The notes under the pieces are model-generated. The model did not search any database and was not told the origin of the DNA. It was given only the letters and a program-made list of their open reading frames with translations. 64,000 nucleotides of DNA. Source: Streptomyces sp. NBC_01244 (GTDB lineage Bacteria; Actinomycetota; Actinomycetes; Streptomycetales; Streptomycetaceae). Below are positions 59,504 through 64,000 of the stretch, piece after piece. The stretch's first letter is position 1. Every line of letters starts with the position of its first letter. The translations under genes were made by a program, and so were the position numbers. The stretch lies in NCBI RefSeq assembly GCF_035987325.1, contig NZ_CP108488.1:806001-870000 (forward strand), written 5' to 3'.

Positions 59504-59734
59504 TCATTCATCGCGCGGTCCCACCCACCGCGCCGCCTTCCGGCCCGGCTTCTCGGGCTGCTGCGGACGGTCCAGACGGCTGGCTTCGTCCGTGTCGGCC
59601 GCGGGTGTGGTCCTTTCGTCGCGGCGACCGGTGCGTGCGGTGTCGTCACTGCGCTCGGAGTGCGCCTTGCGGCGCCGGTCCTGTTTTCCCGCGCCCTCCA
59701 GGGGTACTCCTCCCGCGCCACCCTGCTCGTCCAT
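59504..59734 (-). CDS. Small disordered hydrophilic protein
   Basis: Protein of 76 aa beginning MDEQGGAGGVPLEG, very rich in Asp, Arg, Glu, Lys and Thr, with no hydrophobic core. ATG 59734 is preceded by GAGGAGGA seven bases upstream, which is the main reason to call it. No domain recognised. It is divergent from the gene at 60003 and upstream of the phosphatase on the same strand. Confidence 0.55.
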   Translation of the reverse strand: MDEQGGAGGVPLEGAGKQDRRRKAHSERSDDTARTGRRDERTTPAADTDEASRLDRPQQPEKPGRKAARWVGPRDE

Positions 59735-59864
59735 GGCGGTCCTCCTCGGTCGACGGGAGCCGCGCGGCTCGGCGGCGGCCCCGCACGGGCGACTGCCCCA
59801 CTCCGGTCCGCGCAAACCGGTGGCACGCGCACGGTCCTGCGGTCACGGTCCCGCGGTCGGGTCT

Positions 59865-59889
59865 GCATCGGACGCGCCCGGCTGGGTAG
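59865..59889 (+). promoter_or_regulatory. SigB-like promoter (GCAT-N15-GGGTAG)
   Basis: GCAT (59865-59868), 15 bp, then GGGTAG (59884-59889), continuing as GGGTAGGCG. It is 113 bp before ATG 60003, a longer leader than for the others. Confidence 0.4.
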
Positions 59890-60002
59890 GCGCCCGGTGC
59901 GGGGTGCGGCCTCGGCCTCATGGCTGCGACGGGGGTCGCACTCCGTCGTCGAGGATGACGCACCGGGAACCGGGAATCGCGACTCACGGAGAGGAGCGGA
60001 CC

Positions 60003-60362
60003 ATGAGCACACAAGACATCTGGGTCTGGGGTCACGAGGACACCACGGGCTACTTGAAGGGGCTCGACCTCGTCGGCTACAAGGTGGAGGCCACCGACGG
60101 AAGCATCGGGAAGGTCGACAAGCACTCCGAGGAAGTCGGCGCCTCCCTCATCGTCGTGGACACCGGCATGTGGATCTTCGGCAAGCACGTCCTGCTGCCG
60201 GCCGGCGTCATCACCCGGATCGACACCGCCACAGAGACCGTCCACGTCAACCGGAGCAAGGAGCAGATCAAGAACGCGCCGGAATTCGACGAGTCGAAGT
60301 ACGACAGTGGGCCCAGCTATCTGGAGCAGTTCGCCCGGTACTACAACCAGCCCCACATGTAA
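60003..60362 (+). CDS. PRC-barrel-like stress protein
   Basis: Protein of 119 aa; ATG 60003 has GGAGAGGAG upstream. Residues about 18-85 resemble a PRC barrel: LVGYKVEATDGSIGKVDKHS, then LIVVDTGMWIFGKHVLLPAG. A C-terminal Tyr-rich end (YDSGPSYLEQFARYYNQPHM) is characteristic of this Streptomyces protein group. PRC barrels bind RNA or photosystem and stress partners in other proteins; the role here is unknown. A SigB-like promoter and stress neighbours suggest stress induction. Confidence 0.8.
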   Translation: MSTQDIWVWGHEDTTGYLKGLDLVGYKVEATDGSIGKVDKHSEEVGASLIVVDTGMWIFGKHVLLPAGVITRIDTATETVHVNRSKEQIKNAPEFDESKYDSGPSYLEQFARYYNQPHM

Positions 60363-60432
60363 ATCGGCCCCCACCCACCCGGCCGTGGTCGCGACGCGCG
60401 AGCCCTGGAGCGGCACGGATTCCCCGGGTGGC

Positions 60433-60471
60433 CGGACTCAGGTCACGGACTCAGGTCACGGACTCAGGTCA
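60433..60471. repeat. Triple 13-bp direct repeat
   Basis: Three perfect head-to-tail copies of CGGACTCAGGTCA, then a partial fourth (CGGGCTC). Unspaced and non-coding; slippage is the simplest origin. Confidence 0.9.
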
Positions 60472-60680
60472 CGGGCTCCGGCGCCGGCACCGGTCCCGGG
60501 AGGGGCCCCGGCGGAGGATGCCGATCGGGCCGCGGTACGGGCGGCGGGTCGGGCTCGGGCTGCGGTGGCGCCGGCGGTACCGGGTCCGGCCCGGGGGCCG
60601 GCACCGACCCGGCAGGGGCCCGGGTTGCGGTCCCGGGCCGGGGCCCGGCGCGGGGGTCGGGTTGGGCGGCACCGGGTCAT

Positions 60681-60708
60681 GGGGAGGCGTCCCCATGGAC
60701 GCCTCCCC
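60681..60708. terminator. Perfect 12-bp hairpin
   Basis: GGGGAGGCGTCC pairs with GGACGCCTCCCC around the loop CCAT. It lies 319 bp beyond the PRC-barrel gene, so it would be a distant terminator or a stand-alone structure. Confidence 0.5.
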
Positions 60709-61180
60709 TCCCGGTACCGATTCGGGTCGGGTGTGCGCGCAGCTCTTCGGATTCGTCACAGTGCGTCCGATCGTTCGTCCGGAAACCGGCGGACCGGACC
60801 TCGAGGCCGTCCGGCCGGGCACCGTCCGGGTGCCCGCAGGCGCGCGGGTCGCCGCCTCCCGGCAGCACGCGCGGCGTACCGCGCCTACCCGCGCCGCCGG
60901 GCCCTAGACACACCAAGTCCGACGTCGCGGAAGCCGGACCGCCGACGCCTGGCCGAAGCAGTACCGGGGACCGGGGACCGAGGCCACCGCGGGCTCCTTC
61001 TCCGCTGCCGCCGAGCGGCCCTGTGCGACTGCGCGTACGGGTGACGCGGACAGCGGGGTGCGCACGCTCGCCGGTGGGCGTCGCGAAGCATCTCTGGCGG
61101 CCGGTCACGCGCCGGCCCCGCACCGCCGATGCGGCCGGGCCGCCCTGTGCCGTGGCACCGGTCCGTCGCAGGGAGTCCCC

Positions 61181-61857
61181 GTGCACGTCCTGCTCGTCGC
61201 GAGCGCCTTCAACAGTCTCACCCAGCGGGTCCACGCCGAGCTGCGCGACCGTGGCCACAGCGTCGCCGTGGAGCTGACGCTCCCCCCGGCCGACCTGGCG
61301 GCGTGCGTCCGGCGCCACCGCCCCGAGCTGATCGTCGCGCCGATGCTGACCTCGGCGGTGCCGGAGGAGGTCTGGTCCGCCCACACGTGCCTGATCGTGC
61401 ATCCCGGTCCGGTCGGGGACCGGGGTCCCTCCTCGCTCGACCGGGCGGTACTGGACCGGGTCCCGCGGTGGGGCGTCACCGTCCTGCAGGCCAATGCGGA
61501 GATGGACGCCGGCGACGTGTGGGCCTCGCGCTCAACGAGATCGCCACGGCCTCCGGCACCGGCGTCCTCGTCCACGAGACCCGGGTGCCCGTGCCCCCGG
61601 CCGTCGCGAACGCCTGCTCGATCCTCGGCCTGGACCCGTTCTACGTGGCCAACGAGGGCAAGCTCGTGGCCTTCGTACCGCGCGAGCACGCCGAGGCCGT
61701 GCTCGACGCGATGCGGGCGCATCCGCTGGGGCGCGGGGCCACCGTGATCGGCGAGGCGGTGGAGGCCCGCCCGGGCATGGTCGTGGCCCGCACCCGGCTG
61801 GGCGGCACCCGCGTGGTGGACCTGCCGATCGGGGAGCAGCTGCCGCGGATCTGCTGA
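61181..61857 (+). pseudogene. hypX-hypE fusion relic (hydrogenase maturation)
   Basis: From GTG 61181 (GGGAG five bases upstream) the first frame reads VHVLLVASAFNSLTQRVHAE and continues with LIVHPGPVGDRGPSSLD and LQANAEMDAGDVWAS, as in the N-terminal formyl-transferase domain of HypX/HoxX. At about 61520-61530 this similarity stops, and the next frame carries LNEIATASGTGVLVHETRVP, LGLDPFYVANEGKLVAFVP and GTRVVDLPIGEQLPRIC, the conserved C-terminal end of HypE, which finishes in its functional PRIC cysteine. The reading frame shifts at the junction, so no single fusion protein is made. A deletion has removed the 3' part of hypX and the 5' part of hypE. Confidence 0.85.
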
Positions 61858-61954
61858 GCTCGGCCCGGCTCCGCCGCGCCCCTGCGCGGCGGAGCCCAGG
61901 ACCGCCGCCGCGTCCGGGGTTAGGCTCGGAGCAGGCCGCGAAAGAGAGGTTCGC

Positions 61955-62794
61955 ATGTGCCGCTGGCTCGCCTACTGGGGTTCGCCGATGCTGCTCGACG
62001 CCGTGCTCTACCGGCCCGAGCACTCGCTGATCAACCAGAGCCTCCACGCCCGGATGGGTGTCGAGACGACGAACGGGGACGGCTTCGGCATCGGCTGGTA
62101 CAGCGGGAACGGGGACGGCACGCCGGCCGTCTTCCGGGACGTCGCACCGGCCTGGAACAACCGCAACCTGCGCGAACTCGCCGCGCACGTGTGCTCGCCG
62201 CTGTTCTTCGCGCACATCCGCGCCTCAACGGGTTCGGCCGTGCAGCAGACCAACTGCCACCCGTTCCGCCACGGCCGGTGGCTGTGGATGCACAACGGGG
62301 CCATCGCGGACTTCCACCGGCTGCAGCGCGACCTGTGCCTTGCTGTCGACCCGGCCCTCTTCCCGTCCATCGAGGGCTCCACCGACTCCGAGGTGATGTT
62401 CTACCTGGCGGTGACCTTCGGGCTCGACCAGGACGTTCCGGGGGCGGTGGCCAGGATGACCGGGCTCGTGGAGCGGCTCGGCAAGGAGCACGGCGTCGCC
62501 GAACCGGTCCAGATGACCCTGGCCATCAGCGACGGAGAGCGCCTCTGGGCGTTCCGCTACTCCAGCCGGGGCGCCTCCCGGTCGCTCTTCTACAGCAGCC
62601 GCGCCGATACCATCCGCCACCTCCACCCCGAGGTGGAGTTCCTCGACCACATCTCCGACGACTCGCGCCTCGTGGTCTCCGAGCCCCTGGGGGACCTGCC
62701 CGGCGTGTGGAACGAGCTTCCCGAATCCAGCTACACGGTGATCCCGTCCGTCACGGACCGCGATTACCTGCCCTTCGTCCCGGTGCTCGACTGA
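61955..62794 (+). CDS. Class II glutamine amidotransferase (YafJ-like)
   Basis: Ntn-type amidotransferase of 279 aa. Cys2 of MCRWLAYWG is the predicted nucleophile after methionine removal. NGDGFGIGWY, FAHIRASTGSAVQQTNCHPF and WMHNGAIADF complete the glutaminase site. There is no synthase domain, so the ammonia acceptor or a peptidase-like role is unknown. EgtC of ergothioneine synthesis is related, but no egtB or egtD neighbour is present. GAGAGG lies upstream of ATG 61955. The protein ends DRDYLPFVPVLD. Confidence 0.88.
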   Translation: MCRWLAYWGSPMLLDAVLYRPEHSLINQSLHARMGVETTNGDGFGIGWYSGNGDGTPAVFRDVAPAWNNRNLRELAAHVCSPLFFAHIRASTGSAVQQTNCHPFRHGRWLWMHNGAIADFHRLQRDLCLAVDPALFPSIEGSTDSEVMFYLAVTFGLDQDVPGAVARMTGLVERLGKEHGVAEPVQMTLAISDGERLWAFRYSSRGASRSLFYSSRADTIRHLHPEVEFLDHISDDSRLVVSEPLGDLPGVWNELPESSYTVIPSVTDRDYLPFVPVLD

Positions 62795-62830
62795 CCCCCC
62801 TGCCGGAGCCCGTTCTGCGGCGGCCTCCCC

Positions 62831-62855
62831 GCGTGGGCGCCGGTCCGAGGGGTAG
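62831..62855 (+). promoter_or_regulatory. SigB-like promoter (GCGT-N15-GGGTAG)
   Basis: GCGT (62831-62834), 15 bp, then GGGTAG (62850-62855), 44 bp before ATG 62899. Confidence 0.4.
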
Positions 62856-62898
62856 ACACACTCCGCCAAGCCGCTTCGGATCCACGGAGGGGGTTCCG

Positions 62899-64000
62899 AT
62901 GTCACTGACCGTATCCACACCCTCGGCCGGACGGGAAAGAGACGCGTCCGTCCCCGGACGGGTCCCGGTCCTGACGATGGGGGTGGAGGAGGAGTTCCTG
63001 CTCGTCGACCGCGGCAGCCGGGCCCCGGTGGGGCGCGGCCCCCGCGTCATAGACGCCGCCGCGCGCACGCTCGGTCCGCTGGTCCAGCCGGAGTTCTTCA
63101 CCGCCCAGGTGGAGGTCTGCACCAGCCCCACGACGAACGCCGCGGCGCTCAGATCGGAGCTGTCCCGGATCCGGGCGGAGGTGATCCGCGCCGCGGCCGC
63201 CGAGGAGTGTCTGCTGCTGGCGGCGGGAACTCCCGTCGTACCTCCCGAGCATCCGCTGACGGTCACGCCCGACGAGCGCTACCGCAGGATGGAGTCGCGC
63301 TACGCCCGGGTCCTCGGCGACTACGACCAGGCCGTCTGCGGCTGCCACGTCCACATCGGGGTCGACTGCCGGGCCCAGGCCCTCGACCTCGCCAACCGGA
63401 TGCGCCCCTGGCTGCCCGTGCTCCAGGCCCTCGCGGCCAACTCTCCCTTCGACCGGGGCAGGGACTCCGGTTACGCCAGCTGGCGAGCCGTGGAGCACGC
63501 CCGCTGGCCGACCGTCGGGCCCGCCCCCGTCCTGGACGAAGCCGGGTACGAACACTGCGCCGAGGAGCTCGTGCGCAGCGGCACGGTGCTGGACCGGCGG
63601 ATGATCTACTGGTACGCCCGCCCGTCCGAGCACGTGCCCACGCTGGAGATCCGCGTGGCCGATGTGAACGCACGGATCGGCACGGTCGTCCTCCTGGCCG
63701 TTCTCGTACGGGGCCTGGCCGCCACCCTGCGCGCGGAGGCCGCCGAGGGTGCGCCGGCCCCCGAGCCGCATTCGGCGAGGCTCCGCGAAGCCCACCTGCT
63801 CGCGGCCGCCCACGGCCTGCACGGCGCCGGCCTGGACCCGGTCGACGGCGCCCCGGTGCCCGCGTGGACCCTGATCGCCCGACTGCGGGGCCGGGCCGCC
63901 CCCGGACTCGCGGCGTCGGGCGACTCGGAGCTCGTCGACGCCCTGCTCGAGGAGGTCCGGACCGAAGGCACCGGGGCGGCCCGGCAGCGCGCCGCGCACC
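62899..64000 (+). CDS. GCS2-family glutamate-cysteine ligase/carboxylate-amine ligase (partial)
   Basis: Runs off the right edge; 367 codons are seen. ATG 62899 has GGAGGGGG upstream. Family motifs: VLTMGVEEEFLLVDRGSRAP (metal/ATP glutamates), VCGCHVHIGVD, and PTLEIRVADVNARIGTVVLL. YbdK-like members have weak glutamate-cysteine ligase activity, while the physiological reaction in mycothiol-producing actinobacteria is usually unknown. The N-terminal 25 residues are an unconserved extension. The C-terminus is missing from the window. A SigB-like promoter lies just upstream. Confidence 0.9.
   Translation, partial: MSLTVSTPSAGRERDASVPGRVPVLTMGVEEEFLLVDRGSRAPVGRGPRVIDAAARTLGPLVQPEFFTAQVEVCTSPTTNAAALRSELSRIRAEVIRAAAAEECLLLAAGTPVVPPEHPLTVTPDERYRRMESRYARVLGDYDQAVCGCHVHIGVDCRAQALDLANRMRPWLPVLQALAANSPFDRGRDSGYASWRAVEHARWPTVGPAPVLDEAGYEHCAEELVRSGTVLDRRMIYWYARPSEHVPTLEIRVADVNARIGTVVLLAVLVRGLAATLRAEAAEGAPAPEPHSARLREAHLLAAAHGLHGAGLDPVDGAPVPAWTLIARLRGRAAPGLAASGDSELVDALLEEVRTEGTGAARQRAAH

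Larger units (their letters stand above)
60363..61180. other. 818-bp region without a convincing gene
   Basis: This stretch holds a triple 13-bp repeat (60433-60471), a Gly/Pro-type low-complexity GC tract (60480-60680), a perfect hairpin (60681-60708) and about 470 bp of unassigned sequence before the hydrogenase relic. One 70-codon frame from ATG 60695 has no ribosome site and overlaps the hairpin. The region may be decayed remains of a larger hydrogenase locus, but I recognise nothing specific. Confidence 0.55.

Noticed and set aside
57501..60362. A long rightward frame opposite the PP2C phosphatase
   Set aside because: Only its last 119 codons (from ATG 60003) have a ribosome site and a recognisable protein; the rest is antisense shadow.
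60695..60907. 70-codon rightward frame beginning MDASPPGTDSG
   Set aside because: Its start lies in a hairpin loop without a ribosome site, and codon bias is weak.
61955..64000. Ergothioneine biosynthesis cluster (egtC/egtA-like pair)
   Set aside because: The amidotransferase and GCS2 ligase are related to EgtC and EgtA, but egtB, egtD and egtE are absent, and the ligase has YbdK-type motifs.

Overview
The window reads as chromosomal DNA from a Streptomyces or close relative. It has very high GC with strong third-position G/C in the real genes, many GTG starts, frequent 4-bp ATGA/GTGA gene overlaps, AGGAGG-type ribosome sites, and typical families (CsbD, STAS/RsbW switches, LysE, VanW, MscS). 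I saw no rRNA, tRNA, transposase or CRISPR array.

Layout. 0-12.2 kb holds catabolic and housekeeping genes: a family-1 beta-glucosidase with a sugar-type MFS carrier, a CGNR-type zinc-finger regulator, LysE, a secreted VanW protein, a membrane protein/XRE regulator/MDR oxidoreductase operon, a complete ferredoxin-reductase-P450 operon, an EF-hand protein and MscS. 12.5-15 kb is a polar amino-acid ABC importer. 15.2-23.3 kb is an oligopeptide-type ABC importer plus an extracellular-type amidohydrolase, divergent from a TetR regulator whose 31-35-bp operator occurs twice. 23.4-28.1 kb has a prolyl oligopeptidase and two MFS carriers.

28.1-51.0 kb is the accessory core. Two genes for secreted proteins (a SapM-like phosphoesterase and a beta-propeller-like protein) end in the same Ig-like domain. 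They face outward around a seven-gene, translationally coupled lipid/polyketide operon. Its two megasynthases resemble a rearranged polyunsaturated-fatty-acid (Pfa-type) synthase: the first is NPD-NPD-KS-AT-ACP-KR and the second KS-AT-DH-PPTase. They are followed by a discrete ACP, an alpha/beta hydrolase, a GT1 glycosyltransferase, a two-part methyltransferase and a degenerate GHMP/galactokinase-like protein. A LysR regulator diverges from the operon. Identical-looking LysR boxes lie before the operon and before the propeller gene. The two secreted-protein genes share a 257-bp perfect inverted repeat, so the 22.4-kb interval could invert by homologous recombination without breaking either gene.

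51.2-64 kb is an accessory and stress region: an acetyltransferase fragment, an MFS exporter behind two MarR-like palindromes, small membrane proteins, CsbD, two STAS anti-sigma antagonists, an RsbW-type kinase, a SigB/SigF-type sigma factor, an ANTAR-GAF-PAS-PP2C phosphatase, a PRC-barrel-like protein, a hydrogenase-maturation relic (5' hypX joined to 3' hypE), a class II glutamine amidotransferase and an ATP-grasp-independent GCS2 ligase cut by the window end. Several promoters here match the SigB-type pattern GNNT-N14-16-GGGTA, suggesting that the local sigma factor controls its neighbours.
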